NCBI RefSeq assembly: GCF_000012845.1
Contig: NC_009615.1
Location: 643,501-707,500, forward strand
DNA from: Parabacteroides distasonis ATCC 8503
GTDB lineage: Bacteria; Bacteroidota; Bacteroidia; Bacteroidales; Tannerellaceae
Length of the DNA stretch: 64,000 bases
Direction: 5' to 3'
This document shows positions 41,399 to 50,310 of this stretch, one piece after another. The position numbers and the translations under genes are program-made. The notes under the pieces are model-generated. The model was not told the DNA's origin. It saw only the letters and a program-made list of their open reading frames with translations, and searched no databases. Positions within the stretch are counted from its first letter, which is position 1. Each line of letters begins with the position of its first letter.

Positions 41399-41976
41399 TG
41401 AGTAGTAAAGATTCTATATTGGCGAGTATCCGTCATCATACGGGTACACGCCACGAGATGCCTGAGCTTACGTTGGAGGCGATTACCTATGCGGATAAGT
41501 TGGCTACGTTCTCGGAAGTGCTAGCCGGGGCGGGTGGCAAGGCCATCGAGTTAAAGCCCGGCGAGGATGTGAATGAGGTGATCCGCCGTGAGTTTCCGGA
41601 GGCGAAACGTATCGCCTCGAATTTGAAGGAGATTACTTGCGCTACCTTTAACCCGGATGAGCTGACCGATCCCCGGGAGTTGAACGGGACGGACGTATCT
41701 GTGGTGGAGGGTAGTTTCGGCGTGGCGGAGAATGCCGCTGTCTGGTTACCCCGTCAGGTACGTTATAAAGGTCTGTACTTTATCTCGAACGCTTTGGTGA
41801 TCTTGTTGGACAAGACTCAATTGGTTCATACGATGAATGAGGCTTACCGCCGTACTGCCACTATGGATTATGATTACGGAGTCTTCATGTCCGGTCCCTC
41901 AAAGACTGCTGATATTGAACAAGCCTTGGTATTCGGGGCGCATGGCCCGATCCGGGTAGTAGTCCTGTTAAGATAA
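41398..41976 (+). CDS. lutC: L-lactate utilisation protein C (LUD domain)
   Basis: A 192-residue LUD-domain protein: SVVEGSFGVAENAAVWLP and a C-terminal FMSGPSKTADIEQALVFGAHGP, the typical LutC end. It starts within the lutB stop (TAATG). The lutABC set is complete, so lactate oxidation is likely functional; the dispersed palindrome at 41990 follows and may end transcription. Confidence 0.93.
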   Translation: MSSKDSILASIRHHTGTRHEMPELTLEAITYADKLATFSEVLAGAGGKAIELKPGEDVNEVIRREFPEAKRIASNLKEITCATFNPDELTDPRELNGTDVSVVEGSFGVAENAAVWLPRQVRYKGLYFISNALVILLDKTQLVHTMNEAYRRTATMDYDYGVFMSGPSKTADIEQALVFGAHGPIRVVVLLR

Positions 41977-41989
41977 AACCTATACCCAT

Positions 41990-42021
41990 TTGTAGAGACG
42001 GGGCACGCCCCGTCTCTACAA
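41990..42021. repeat. Dispersed GC-rich palindrome, copy 4 (between convergent genes)
   Basis: A perfect 15-bp inverted repeat TTGTAGAGACGGGGC-AC-GCCCCGTCTCTACAA. It lies between the ends of lutC and the convergent alcohol dehydrogenase, a position where a two-way terminator would be expected. Confidence 0.9.
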
Positions 42022-42029
42022 GTTGTACG

Positions 42030-43172
42030 TTATTTACAGCTCTCCAATATTTCCCGTGCCACGCTACCCGTTACATTCTTCGCCTCCCCGAAGGCGGCGT
42101 TTCGTTCATTGAAGCGATTCTCGATCTCGGTGATTGTCGTATCGCCGATCTTCTCTTGGCTGAGGCGGGTAGATAAACCGAGGCTTTGGAAAAATTGCTC
42201 AGTCTTCTCGATGGCTTGGCTTACCCGTTCCTCTGTTGTTCCACTATTGATACCCCATACCCGTTCGCCGTATTGCAGTATCTTGCCCTCTTTCTGCTTG
42301 CGTAGGGTGCGTAAGGTTCCGGGGAAGACGATCGCTAGAGTCGCTCCATGCGTCAATCCGTGAAGGGCGGTTAGCTCGTGTCCGATCATATGGGTAGCCC
42401 AGTCCTGCGTTACGCCCATAGCGATAAAGCCGTTCAAGCCCATCGTGGCGGATAGCATGAAATCTGCCATCAGGTCGTAATTCCTCGGATCTTCCTTGAT
42501 CTTCGGGGCGATCTCAACCAAGGTACTTAAAATACTTTCCGCCCAATGATCCATCAAGCGGGATTGGTCGGTCGTAGTCATATATTGCTCCATCACGTGG
42601 ACGAAGGTATCGGCGATACCGCAAGCCACTTGATACGGGGGCAGGCTGAAGGTCGTCTCCGGGTCCAAGATCGAGAACACGGGGAAATTACTGTAGAACG
42701 GGAATTTCTCTTGCGTCTCTTTCCGGGAGATCACGGCCCCGCTATTCATCTCGGAACCCGTGGCGGGCAGGGTCAGTACGGTACCCATGGGCACGGTATG
42801 ATAGTAATACCCTTTCTGTACCAATTCCCAAGGATCACCGTCGTACTGGATGCCGGCGGAGATTAGCTTCGTCCCGTCTATGACGGAGCCACCGCCTACC
42901 GCCAATAGGAAATCCACCTGCTTGCCTTTCGCTATCTGGATAGCTTCTCGCAAGGTCTCGATGGTGGGATTAGGCTCGATGCCCCAGAACTCGATATAGT
43001 CACGATCCTTTAGCGCCTTGATCACTTGGTCGTACACACCGTTTTGCTTTACGCTACCTCCTCCGAAGGTGATCATGATGCGATGCACCATCGGGATGGC
43101 CGTACTCAGTTTCTCAATCATGCCCTTACCGAATAATAAACGGGTTGGGTTGTGAAAAGTGAAGTTATTCAT
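42030..43172 (-). CDS. Iron-containing alcohol dehydrogenase (YqhD/butanol dehydrogenase type)
   Basis: A 380-residue family III ADH. The nucleotide motif FLLAVGGGSVIDGTKL, the phosphate region GTVLTLPATGSEMNSG, and the metal ligands in CGIADTFVHVMEQYM (Asp, His) and MIGHELTALHGLTHGATLA (two His) are all present. YqhD-like enzymes reduce short and toxic aldehydes with NADPH. It stands alone on the minus strand, convergent with lutC. Confidence 0.92.
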   Translation of the reverse strand: MNNFTFHNPTRLLFGKGMIEKLSTAIPMVHRIMITFGGGSVKQNGVYDQVIKALKDRDYIEFWGIEPNPTIETLREAIQIAKGKQVDFLLAVGGGSVIDGTKLISAGIQYDGDPWELVQKGYYYHTVPMGTVLTLPATGSEMNSGAVISRKETQEKFPFYSNFPVFSILDPETTFSLPPYQVACGIADTFVHVMEQYMTTTDQSRLMDHWAESILSTLVEIAPKIKEDPRNYDLMADFMLSATMGLNGFIAMGVTQDWATHMIGHELTALHGLTHGATLAIVFPGTLRTLRKQKEGKILQYGERVWGINSGTTEERVSQAIEKTEQFFQSLGLSTRLSQEKIGDTTITEIENRFNERNAAFGEAKNVTGSVAREILESCK

Positions 43173-43214
43173 AGGACTATTTACTGTTTTTATATGTAAA
43201 CATGAATAGGGTTC

Positions 43215-43988
43215 CTATTGTTTTAGGGCTTCCAGTAACTTATCGACCGCTTCGGCGGGAGTAGCTTCGCTCTTTAGTAACTGTACGAACTTACTGCCGA
43301 TGATGGCACCGGAAGAATGGGCTATCGCCGCCTCGAAAGTGGCTTTATTGCTGATACCGAAACCTACCAAGCGGGGATTCTGTAGGTTCATGGCGTTGAT
43401 ACGACGGAAATAGGCCTGCTTCTGCTCGTTGAAGTCTTGTTGGGCTCCGGTCGTGGCGGCGCTGGATACCATATAGATAAATCCGCTGGTATGGGCATCG
43501 ATCAGCCGGATTCGTTCCTCGGAGGTCTCTGGGGTGATCAGCATGATCATTTTCAGGTCATGGCGATCGGCGATCTCCTTGTAGTCGGCGATATAATCGG
43601 CGTAAGGCAGGTCGGGGATGATCATTCCGTCTACGCCGGCCTCTACGCAACTGGCACAGAATTTCTCGAAACCGTATTGCATGATAGGATTCAGGTAGCC
43701 CATCAGGATGATCGGGATCTGTACTTCGCTCCGGATCTCTCTCAATTGCCCGAATAGGAGGTGGAGTGACATCCCGTTACGCAACGCTTGCGTAGCGGCC
43801 TCTTGGATGACAGGGCCGTCTGCCATCGGGTCGGAGAAGGGGATTCCTACTTCTACCATGTGGATACCTTTAGCCTGTAAGGCTTTTAAGATGCTTGCCG
43901 TATCGTTTAAGTTCGGATAACCGGCGGTGAAATAGACGGAGAGTATTCCGTCTTTCTGGGTCTGGAATAAGTTTGTGATGCGATTCAT
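43215..43988 (-). CDS. trpA: Tryptophan synthase alpha subunit
   Basis: A 257-residue TrpA from the ATG at 43986-43988 ([20 protein letters not shown]). The catalytic Glu is in [19 protein letters not shown], which also holds the catalytic Asp pair region; [11 protein letters not shown] and [13 protein letters not shown] complete the indole-3-glycerol phosphate site. It releases indole to TrpB. It is the last gene of the trp operon, 25 bases after trpF, so the two are separated by the 3' half of a dispersed palindrome unit. Confidence 0.96.
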   Translation of the reverse strand: MNRITNLFQTQKDGILSVYFTAGYPNLNDTASILKALQAKGIHMVEVGIPFSDPMADGPVIQEAATQALRNGMSLHLLFGQLREIRSEVQIPIILMGYLNPIMQYGFEKFCASCVEAGVDGMIIPDLPYADYIADYKEIADRHDLKMIMLITPETSEERIRLIDAHTSGFIYMVSSAATTGAQQDFNEQKQAYFRRINAMNLQNPRLVGFGISNKATFEAAIAHSSGAIIGSKFVQLLKSEATPAEAVDKLLEALKQ

Positions 43989-44013
43989 TTTGAATTCTAT
44001 TTTAAAAATACTA

Positions 44014-44679
44014 TCAGACGGTGGGAGACGGGGCACGCCCCGTCTCTACAGCTGGATGTAAAATTTGTTGGATGAAATTCTTTAGTTTGTCGATGTCTTT
44101 CAATCCCGGCTCGATCTCGAAGCCACTGTTGAGGTCGATACCTGCGAAACGGGGATGCCGGAAGTTCCGGATCGCCTCTGCGTTTTCCGGACGGATGCCT
44201 CCGCTGAGCAAGAAGGGAGTCTCTCCTTTATATCCGGTTAGGATAGACCAATCGAAACGTTTGCCTGAGCCTCCATAGCCCTCGCATCTCGTATCGAAAA
44301 GGAAATAATCCACTCGGCCCTCATATTCCCTTGTTTTTTCGAAGTCCTCTTTCGTAGCGATGGGGAAAGCCTTGATCAATGAATAGCCCCTTTTTTGCAA
44401 GGTGTGGCAATCTTCCGGCGATTCGTTACCATGAAGTTGGAGATAGTCTAGCTTGTAGGTGGAGGCTTTCTCCATCATGGACTCGATGGTAGCGTTGACG
44501 AAAACGCCCACTTTCTTAGGGGACAATTGTTCACTGTCCGTTGCCTGCTGCTCCGTCGGGCATCGCTCGACAAAGCGCTTGGAACGTTCGTAGAAGATAA
44601 AGCCGATCCAGTTGATGGCTAGGGCGGCTACTTCCCGGATATTCTGAGGCTCCCGCATTCCGCAAACTTTGATGATCAT
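44014..44679 (-). CDS. trpF: Phosphoribosylanthranilate isomerase
   Basis: A 221-residue Trp[20 protein letters not shown] with the catalytic Cys, [32 protein letters not shown] with the catalytic Asp, and [11 protein letters not shown]. The normal end is near [16 protein letters not shown]; the last residues [14 protein letters not shown] come from a dispersed palindrome unit (about 44009-44050) that has taken over the stop codon. It overlaps trpC by 4 bases. Confidence 0.95.
   Translation of the reverse strand: MIIKVCGMREPQNIREVAALAINWIGFIFYERSKRFVERCPTEQQATDSEQLSPKKVGVFVNATIESMMEKASTYKLDYLQLHGNESPEDCHTLQKRGYSLIKAFPIATKEDFEKTREYEGRVDYFLFDTRCEGYGGSGKRFDWSILTGYKGETPFLLSGGIRPENAEAIRNFRHPRFAGIDLNSGFEIEPGLKDIDKLKNFIQQILHPAVETGRAPSPTV
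44025..44046. repeat. Dispersed GC-rich palindrome, copy 5 (inside the 3' end of trpF)
   Basis: Core GAGACGGGGC-AC-GCCCCGTCTC. The flank ATACTATCAGACGGTGGG at 44008-44025 matches the flank of the copy at 4805 almost exactly, and contains the stop codon of trpF. Confidence 0.88.
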
Positions 44680-45470
44680 GCCAGTCCTCCTATAAAATCG
44701 GCTAGGGTATCGCCCGGCCTCTCGGTTTTCATGAAGGTCTCTCCGATCAGGAATCCACGGAAACCGGCCTCACGCAATTGGCGTACGGTATCGGTCTCGG
44801 ATATTCCGCTCTCGGACACTAAAAGAGGGGAGAAGCCTCGCATCTTATCGACCAACTTGAATGAGTTGTTTACGTCCGTATGGAAGGTGCCGAGATTACG
44901 GTTGTTCACGCCGAGCATATCGATATCTGCGTTCAGGTATTTGAGCTCGTCCTCGCTATGGACTTCCAGCAAGACTTCCAATTGCAGGCTATGGGCGGTC
45001 TCGGCGAGTATCCGGCATTCTTCTTCCGTAAGGGCGGCGGCGATCAACAAGACAGCGTCGGCGCCCATCACCCGAGCTTGGAAGAGTTGGTAGGTATCGA
45101 TGATGAAGTCCTTGCGAAGTAACGGGAGATCCACCAGCTTGCGGGCCTTTTGCAAGTCGCCCAAGGAACCTCCGAAGAAATCCCCATCCGTAAGGATCGA
45201 GCAGGCGGAGGCTCCTCCGGCCTCGTAAGCGGGCACCACGTCGGCGATATTCGCACCCGGATGCAGCCAGCCCTTGGAGGGGCTTTTACGCTTGAACTCG
45301 GAGATAATACCGGAGGGGGATGATTCCAGCGCCGCACGCATGGAACGTGTGTCACGCTCCATACGGTCGCTACCTAGAGCCAATAAGGTCTGTAAGCTTA
45401 CGGCCTGTTTTTGCCGGGCTACCTCGATGCGCTTATTGGCGATAATATCTTGTAAGATGTCCTTTTTCAT
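44676..45470 (-). CDS. trpC: Indole-3-glycerol-phosphate synthase
   Basis: A 264-residue TrpC: ISEFKRKSPSKGWLHPG with the catalytic Glu and Lys, LLRKDFIIDTYQLFQARVMGADAVLL with the second Lys, VLLEVHSEDEL with Glu, MLGVNNRNLGTF, and LVSESGI. It closes the ring of CdRP to indole-3-glycerol phosphate. It is a monofunctional enzyme here (trpF is separate), 13 bases after trpD. Confidence 0.96.
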   Translation of the reverse strand: MKKDILQDIIANKRIEVARQKQAVSLQTLLALGSDRMERDTRSMRAALESSPSGIISEFKRKSPSKGWLHPGANIADVVPAYEAGGASACSILTDGDFFGGSLGDLQKARKLVDLPLLRKDFIIDTYQLFQARVMGADAVLLIAAALTEEECRILAETAHSLQLEVLLEVHSEDELKYLNADIDMLGVNNRNLGTFHTDVNNSFKLVDKMRGFSPLLVSESGISETDTVRQLREAGFRGFLIGETFMKTERPGDTLADFIGGLA

Positions 45471-45483
45471 AGGATATGTTTCT

Positions 45484-46482
45484 TTATCTTTGGTTCAAAG
45501 ATATAAATTTACGGAATGTGGCCAATGCTTTTCCGCTTTCCAATGATTCACGTGCCTCGGCGATACATGTCTCGATCTTCTTCTCTGGACAGATCACTTG
45601 GATGGCGAAAGCGGAGTTGGCGATCACGCAGCTCTTTTGGGCCTCGGTAGCCCTGTTCCCTAATACGGCGTCGAAGATACGGGCCGCTTCCTCCGGGGTC
45701 TCTCCGCCATCGAGGTCCGCTTCCGTGCAACGTTTGAATCCGAGCATCTCCGGGGTATAAAGCTTCTCTTTCTCCGGCATGGCTACCTTGAAATCGGCCG
45801 TGAGGGAGATCTCGTCGTAACCGTCCAAGCTATGTACCACGGCGAAACGGGTACCACTCTCTTGATACGTATAATTATATAGGCGGAGTAGCGGGAGGTT
45901 ATATACGCCTAACAATTGGTAAGTAGGTATGATCGGGTTGACCAGCGGGCCGAGCATATTGAAGAAGCTGCGCACGCCGAGGCTCTTCCGTACCGGAGCT
46001 ACCGCTTTCAGCGCCGGGTTGAACAAGGGGGCGTGGAGGTAGGCGATATGGCAGGTATCCATGGAGGTACGTAGCTTATCGATATCGTTCGTGAATTTTA
46101 CGCCGTGTTGCTCCATCACGTTGCTGGCACCGCTCACCGAGGTAGCCCCGTAGTTACCGTGCTTTACGACATTGTAACCGGCACCGGCCACTACGAAACA
46201 GGAACAGGTACTGATGTTGAACGTGTTTTTTCCGTCGCCTCCGGTACCTACGATATCGATCGGTTTGTATTCGCTTAAATCTACCGGTACACGCATCTCC
46301 AGCAAAGCTTCCCGGAATCCGGTCAATTCCTCTACGGAGATACTGCGCATCAGAAATACGGTGATCAGACTGGCGATCTGGGAATCGTTGTAGCGTCCCT
46401 CCGCTATATTCTGGAGGATATTCCGGGCTTCTTCCCGGCCTAGATATTGGTGCTCGAATAATCTGTATAATATTTGCTTCAT
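45484..46482 (-). CDS. trpD: Anthranilate phosphoribosyltransferase
   Basis: A 332-residue TrpD: DIVGTGGDGKNTFNISTCSC is the PRPP and anthranilate site, with VVKHGNYGATSVSGASNVME and GVRSFFNMLGPLVNPI. It transfers the phosphoribosyl group to anthranilate. The glutaminase is a separate gene (trpG), 169 bases upstream across an array of 22-nt repeats. Confidence 0.96.
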   Translation of the reverse strand: MKQILYRLFEHQYLGREEARNILQNIAEGRYNDSQIASLITVFLMRSISVEELTGFREALLEMRVPVDLSEYKPIDIVGTGGDGKNTFNISTCSCFVVAGAGYNVVKHGNYGATSVSGASNVMEQHGVKFTNDIDKLRTSMDTCHIAYLHAPLFNPALKAVAPVRKSLGVRSFFNMLGPLVNPIIPTYQLLGVYNLPLLRLYNYTYQESGTRFAVVHSLDGYDEISLTADFKVAMPEKEKLYTPEMLGFKRCTEADLDGGETPEEAARIFDAVLGNRATEAQKSCVIANSAFAIQVICPEKKIETCIAEARESLESGKALATFRKFISLNQR

Positions 46483-46535
46483 GTCTGTAATGTGTTGAAT
46501 GATAAAATATTGCAGTTTTGCGATATTTCTTTATC

Positions 46536-46650
46536 GAAAAACTTTTGTTTCTCTAGGGAAAAACTCTTGTTTCTTGCTTGAGAAACATTAGTTTCACTAT
46601 AGGAAAACTGATGTTTCGTTAGGAAGAAACTATAAGTGCCTTAGGAGGTA
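46536..46650. repeat. Exact 22-nt tandem repeats between trpG and trpD
   Basis: AAAC recurs at 46539, 46561, 46583, 46605 and 46627, a constant 22-base step, and the first four units each carry AAAC-N4-GTTT, a short dyad (best: GAAAC-ATTA-GTTTC at 46582-46595). The array fills the trpG-trpD gap and stops just before the trpG stop codon. Same design as the 23-nt array at 35251, different sequence. Confidence 0.85.
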
Positions 46651-46651
46651 A

Positions 46652-47218
46652 TTAGCGTTTCAGCCAGTTCTCTATAATTGTCTTCCCTTTGGGTGTCAAC
46701 ACGGATTCCGGATGGAATTGGATACCTCGTACATCATACTCACGATGGCGCAAGCCCATGATCTGTCCTTCTTCCGTATCGACCGCCGTGATTTCCAGAC
46801 AATCCGGGAAGTTTTCCTTGGAGACCGCCCAAGAATGATAACGCCCAACACGTATACCCGGTTCCAGTCCCTCGAAGATAGGATCTTTAGCGACAATCCG
46901 TATATCGGAGCAAACGCCGTGATGCACGTCGGTAAGGTTTATCAATGTGGCGCCGAATGCCTCGCCGATGGCCTGCTCGCCTAGGCAGACACCTAGGATG
47001 CTCTTTGTCGGGGCGTACCGGCGGATCAAGGGGAGGAGGATGCCGGCTTCCTCGGGGATGCCCGGTCCCGGGGATAGTAAGATCTTATCGAAACGCTCTA
47101 TCTCTTCCAAGGAGATCTTGTCGTTGCGGTGTACCTCTACATCCGCACCCAGTTCCTTCAATATATGTAGCAAATTGTAGGTGAAGGAATCGTAATTATC
47201 AAATAATAATATCTTCAT
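46652..47218 (-). CDS. trpG: Anthranilate synthase component II (glutamine amidotransferase)
   Basis: A 188-residue class I amidotransferase: LLFDNYDSFTYNLLHIL, LLSPGPGIPEEAG, ILGVCLGEQAIGEAFGA with the nucleophile Cys, and GIQFHPESVLTPKG with His and Glu. It provides ammonia to TrpE. The 56-base gap to trpE holds a dispersed palindrome. Confidence 0.96.
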   Translation of the reverse strand: MKILLFDNYDSFTYNLLHILKELGADVEVHRNDKISLEEIERFDKILLSPGPGIPEEAGILLPLIRRYAPTKSILGVCLGEQAIGEAFGATLINLTDVHHGVCSDIRIVAKDPIFEGLEPGIRVGRYHSWAVSKENFPDCLEITAVDTEEGQIMGLRHREYDVRGIQFHPESVLTPKGKTIIENWLKR

Positions 47219-47234
47219 TTTATATATATTGTTG

Positions 47235-47266
47235 TTGTAGAGACGGGGCGTGCCCCGTCTCTACAA
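47235..47266. repeat. Dispersed GC-rich palindrome, copy 6 (between trpE and trpG)
   Basis: TTGTAGAGACGGGGC-GT-GCCCCGTCTCTACAA, identical to the copy at 41990 except for the central two bases. It lies inside the trp operon, so if it terminated transcription efficiently the downstream genes would be lost; read-through or RNA stabilisation is more likely here. Confidence 0.9.
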
Positions 47267-47274
47267 CCGGATAA

Positions 47275-48678
47275 TCAATTGATTAATTTCTCCGCTAGAT
47301 CTATCGCCTTCTTCAAGGCTCCCAGCTTATTGTTTACCTCTTGCAATTCACGCTCATCGTTGCTCTTAGCCACGATCCCGGCTCCCGCCTGATAGTAAAG
47401 TACGTTGCCACGGCTGACGAAGGTACGGATCGTGATCGCTTGGTTCAAATCACCATCCAGACCGATAAAGCCGATACAGCCGCCGTAAGCACCCCGGTTA
47501 TGATGCTCGATGTCGGTGATCAGTTGCATGGCCCGTACTTTGGGGGCTCCGCTCAACGTGCCGGCGGGGAAGGTATCGACGTAGGTCTTTACCGGGTCGC
47601 TATCGGCGTTGATCTCGCCGCTCACACGGGATACGAGGTGGATGACGTGGCTGTAGTATTGTACCTCCTTATAGAAATCCACTTGCACGTCGTGGGCGTT
47701 CCGGCTTAGGTCGTTGCGGGCGAGGTCTACCAGCATCACGTGCTCGGCGTTCTCCTTGGGGTCGGCTAGCAGGGCCTCGGTACGTTGTTTGTCTACCTCG
47801 ATATTACCGGTACGGAAAGCGGTCCCGGCGATCGGGTCGATGCTGGCGTGTCTGCCCGTTACCTTGCAATGCGTCTCGGGGGAAGAGCCGAAGATACGGA
47901 AACCTCCGAAATCGAAGTAGAACAAATAAGGAGAGGGATTGATGCTGCGAAGAGCCCGGTACACCTTGAAGTCGTCTCCCTTGAACGGTTGCTCGAAGCG
48001 ACGGCTCAATACGATCTGGAAGACATCTCCCCTGAGGCAGTGCTTGATGCCTTGGCGGACCATCGCCTTGTATTCCTCGCCGGTGATCGGGGAGGTCTCG
48101 GGACCCGCTGTCTGGAAGTTATAGGAGGCGAAGTTACGGTTCTCGATCAATGTCTCGATTTCTTCCAGCCGGCTAGCCTCGTCCTCTTGGAGCATCTCCA
48201 CTAGGGTCAACTCGTTCTTGAAATGATTGAAGACAAGGATATACTTATATAATATGTATAGCATATCGGGGGCGTCGTTCTCCTCGTGATGAACTTCCAT
48301 GACCGGGATGTTCTCGAAATAACGGACGGCATCGAAAGCCGTGTAGCCGAATAATCCGCAGACCTTCTTGTCCGCTCCCTCCACCTTGAAGCGGCCGAGA
48401 AAAGCGTTCATCGCCTCGGGTACGTTATAGTCTTCGGTGAGCGGGGTAACCTCACGGGTCTCGTCCGGGAAGGTAGCCGTGCATTCCCCGTTGTTGATAC
48501 CGATGCTCGCCAAGGGGCGGAGCGCTATAAAGGAAAGGCTATTCTCGTTTCCGTGGAAGTCCGAGCTTTCCAACAGGGCCGATTCCGGGTAGATATCCCG
48601 CACTTTCAGATAGATGCTTACGGGAGTGTGAAGGTCGCCCATCACCTTCTTGCTTATCGTTTTGAAAGAATAATTCAT
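47275..48678 (-). CDS. trpE: Anthranilate synthase component I
   Basis: A 467-residue TrpE. The C-terminal chorismate-binding domain has [37 protein letters not shown] core (about 240-262), [12 protein letters not shown] and [18 protein letters not shown]. The N-terminal regulatory domain keeps [19 protein letters not shown], resembling the LLES motif that binds tryptophan, so feedback inhibition is likely. It starts 4 bases within the trpB stop (ATGA). Confidence 0.96.
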   Translation of the reverse strand: MNYSFKTISKKVMGDLHTPVSIYLKVRDIYPESALLESSDFHGNENSLSFIALRPLASIGINNGECTATFPDETREVTPLTEDYNVPEAMNAFLGRFKVEGADKKVCGLFGYTAFDAVRYFENIPVMEVHHEENDAPDMLYILYKYILVFNHFKNELTLVEMLQEDEASRLEEIETLIENRNFASYNFQTAGPETSPITGEEYKAMVRQGIKHCLRGDVFQIVLSRRFEQPFKGDDFKVYRALRSINPSPYLFYFDFGGFRIFGSSPETHCKVTGRHASIDPIAGTAFRTGNIEVDKQRTEALLADPKENAEHVMLVDLARNDLSRNAHDVQVDFYKEVQYYSHVIHLVSRVSGEINADSDPVKTYVDTFPAGTLSGAPKVRAMQLITDIEHHNRGAYGGCIGFIGLDGDLNQAITIRTFVSRGNVLYYQAGAGIVAKSNDERELQEVNNKLGALKKAIDLAEKLIN

Positions 48679-49859
48679 GATAATTTATAATTAATGTAAG
48701 TGTCCATATCTTTATCGCCACGGCCCGAGACAGTCAGTACCACCACCTCTTCCGGCTTGAAGTTTACCTTGGCCAAGGCTCCCAAGGCATGGGCGCTTTC
48801 CAAGGCCGGGATGATTCCTTCCAGACGGGTCAACTCGAAAGCGGCCTCCAACGCCTCGTCATCATCAACCGCTAGGATTTGCGCACGGTGCTTTACGGAG
48901 AGGTTCGCGTGGATCGGGCCGATGCCCGGGTAATCCAAGCCGGCGGAAACAGAATAAGGTTCCTCGATCTGTCCGTCCTCGTTCTGCATGACCAAGGTAC
49001 GTGCCCCGTGGATGATGCCCTCTTTACCCAATTGGATCGTGGCGGCGCTCATGCCGGAGTGGATGCCCTTGCCGCCGGCCTCGGCCAATACGATCTTCAC
49101 CCGCTCGTCGTCCACGAAATGATAGATCGTACCGGCGGCGTTACTTCCCCCGCCTACGCAGGCGATCAGGTAATCCGGGTGATCCCTTCCTTCCTTCTCC
49201 AGCAGTTGCTTCTTGATCTCCTCGCTGATAACGGATTGCAGCCGGGCTACCATATCCGGATAAGGATGGGGGCCTACCGTAGAACCGATAATATAATACG
49301 TATCCGAAGGATGACAGCACCAGTCACGGATCGCCTCGTTCGTGGCGTCTTTCAAGGTCATGTTTCCCGAGGTCACGGGCACGACGGTAGCTCCCAGCAT
49401 TTCCATCTTCTGTACGTTGGCATGTTGGCGTTCCACGTCTGTCTTCCCCATATAAACGATACATTCCATATTCATCAAGGCACATACCGTAGCCGTAGCC
49501 ACTCCATGCTGTCCGGCACCCGTCTCGGCGATGATACGGCTCTTCCCCATGCGGCGGGCTAGGAGGATCTGGCCGATCGTATTGTTGATCTTATGTGCTC
49601 CGGTATGGTTCAAGTCTTCCCGTTTCAAATAGATCTTACATCCGTATTTCTCGCTCAACCGTTTGGCCAAGTAAAGAGGGGAGGGGCGGCCTACATAATC
49701 ACGCAATAACTGATCGAACTTTTCCTTGAAGCTATCGCTCTCCAACACTTGCAGATAGGTATTCTGTAAATTTTCCACGCATTGATGAAGGATCTCGGGA
49801 ACATAGGCCCCGCCGAACTCACCATAGTAACCATTCTTGTCAACTTGATACGTTTTCAT
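48675..49859 (-). CDS. trpB: Tryptophan synthase beta subunit
   Basis: A 394-residue Trp[34 protein letters not shown] with the PLP Lys, [18 protein letters not shown], and [15 protein letters not shown]. It condenses indole with serine. It is the first gene of the operon (order B-E-G-D-C-F-A), directly after the attenuator leader, so expression of all seven genes passes through that leader. Confidence 0.97.
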   Translation of the reverse strand: MKTYQVDKNGYYGEFGGAYVPEILHQCVENLQNTYLQVLESDSFKEKFDQLLRDYVGRPSPLYLAKRLSEKYGCKIYLKREDLNHTGAHKINNTIGQILLARRMGKSRIIAETGAGQHGVATATVCALMNMECIVYMGKTDVERQHANVQKMEMLGATVVPVTSGNMTLKDATNEAIRDWCCHPSDTYYIIGSTVGPHPYPDMVARLQSVISEEIKKQLLEKEGRDHPDYLIACVGGGSNAAGTIYHFVDDERVKIVLAEAGGKGIHSGMSAATIQLGKEGIIHGARTLVMQNEDGQIEEPYSVSAGLDYPGIGPIHANLSVKHRAQILAVDDDEALEAAFELTRLEGIIPALESAHALGALAKVNFKPEEVVVLTVSGRGDKDMDTYINYKLS

Positions 49860-49897
49860 CTTTTATCTATTTTAGTTATTTTCCTTTTGAATTTGCC

Positions 49898-49940
49898 ATA
49901 AAAAGAAAAGAGGCCTGCCGCAAGTGCGACAGACCTCTTT
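49898..49940 (-). terminator. trp attenuator terminator
   Basis: On the minus strand, AAAGAGGTCTGTCGCA and TGCGGCAGGCCTCTTT pair (2 mismatches, loop CT), followed by a T-rich run. It lies 45 bases after the leader peptide stop and 39 before the trpB ATG, exactly where an attenuator belongs. Confidence 0.88.
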
Positions 49941-49984
49941 ATATCTTTATGTAGTGTTTATATATACATACGAGTCTTCGTTCC

Positions 49985-50047
49985 TTACGACCTTTTGAGT
50001 TGTACGAAGCGCCACCACCAATATGTATTTACTACGAATGTTCTCAT
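49985..50047 (-). CDS. trpL: trp operon leader peptide
   Basis: A 20-codon frame from the ATG at 50045-50047 to the TAA at 49985-49987. It contains three consecutive Trp codons (VNTYWWWRF) at residues 10-12. Just after these, CTTCGT can pair with ACGAAG near the stop codon (about 49975-50008), which gives the early stem of a classical attenuator; the terminator stem follows. A ribosome stalling at the Trp codons would alter pairing and let transcription continue. The alternative antiterminator pairing was not resolved by eye. Confidence 0.88.
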   Translation of the reverse strand: MRTFVVNTYWWWRFVQLKRS

Positions 50048-50071
50048 GACTCTGTTTTGTTATTACGGCAG

Positions 50072-50102
50072 CAAATATATGGAATCTTTGACAAACAGCA
50101 AA
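50072..50102 (-). promoter_or_regulatory. trp operon promoter
   Basis: Minus-strand TATATTTG (50072-50079) with TTTG at 50099-50102, spaced exactly 19 bases, a full match to the Bacteroidales consensus. The leader peptide begins 25 bases downstream of the -7 element. Confidence 0.85.
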
Positions 50103-50246
50103 TAAAATCGTGTTTTTTTTATGAATGAGATAAAAAAGATCAGAAGGTCTATTAAAACTGCTCTATTGACAAATTGTAATTTATTGAGCCTTGTATAGAC
50201 GTGTATTGGCGTTTTTGGCATTTGTTTTTATTATTTCGAAGAATAA

Positions 50247-50277
50247 TTTGCTTTCAAAATAATAGTTTCTACCTTTG
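50247..50277 (+). promoter_or_regulatory. aspA promoter
   Basis: TTTG (50247-50250), 19-base spacer, TACCTTTG (50270-50277): a full match to the Bacteroidales consensus, 33 bases before the aspA ATG. Confidence 0.85.
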
Positions 50278-50310
50278 CGGAAACAATAAAAAACGATTAA
50301 TATTTCTAAT

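Noticed and set aside
46536..46650. CRISPR-like array in the trp operon
   Set aside because: Continuous 22-base units without unique spacers and without cas genes.
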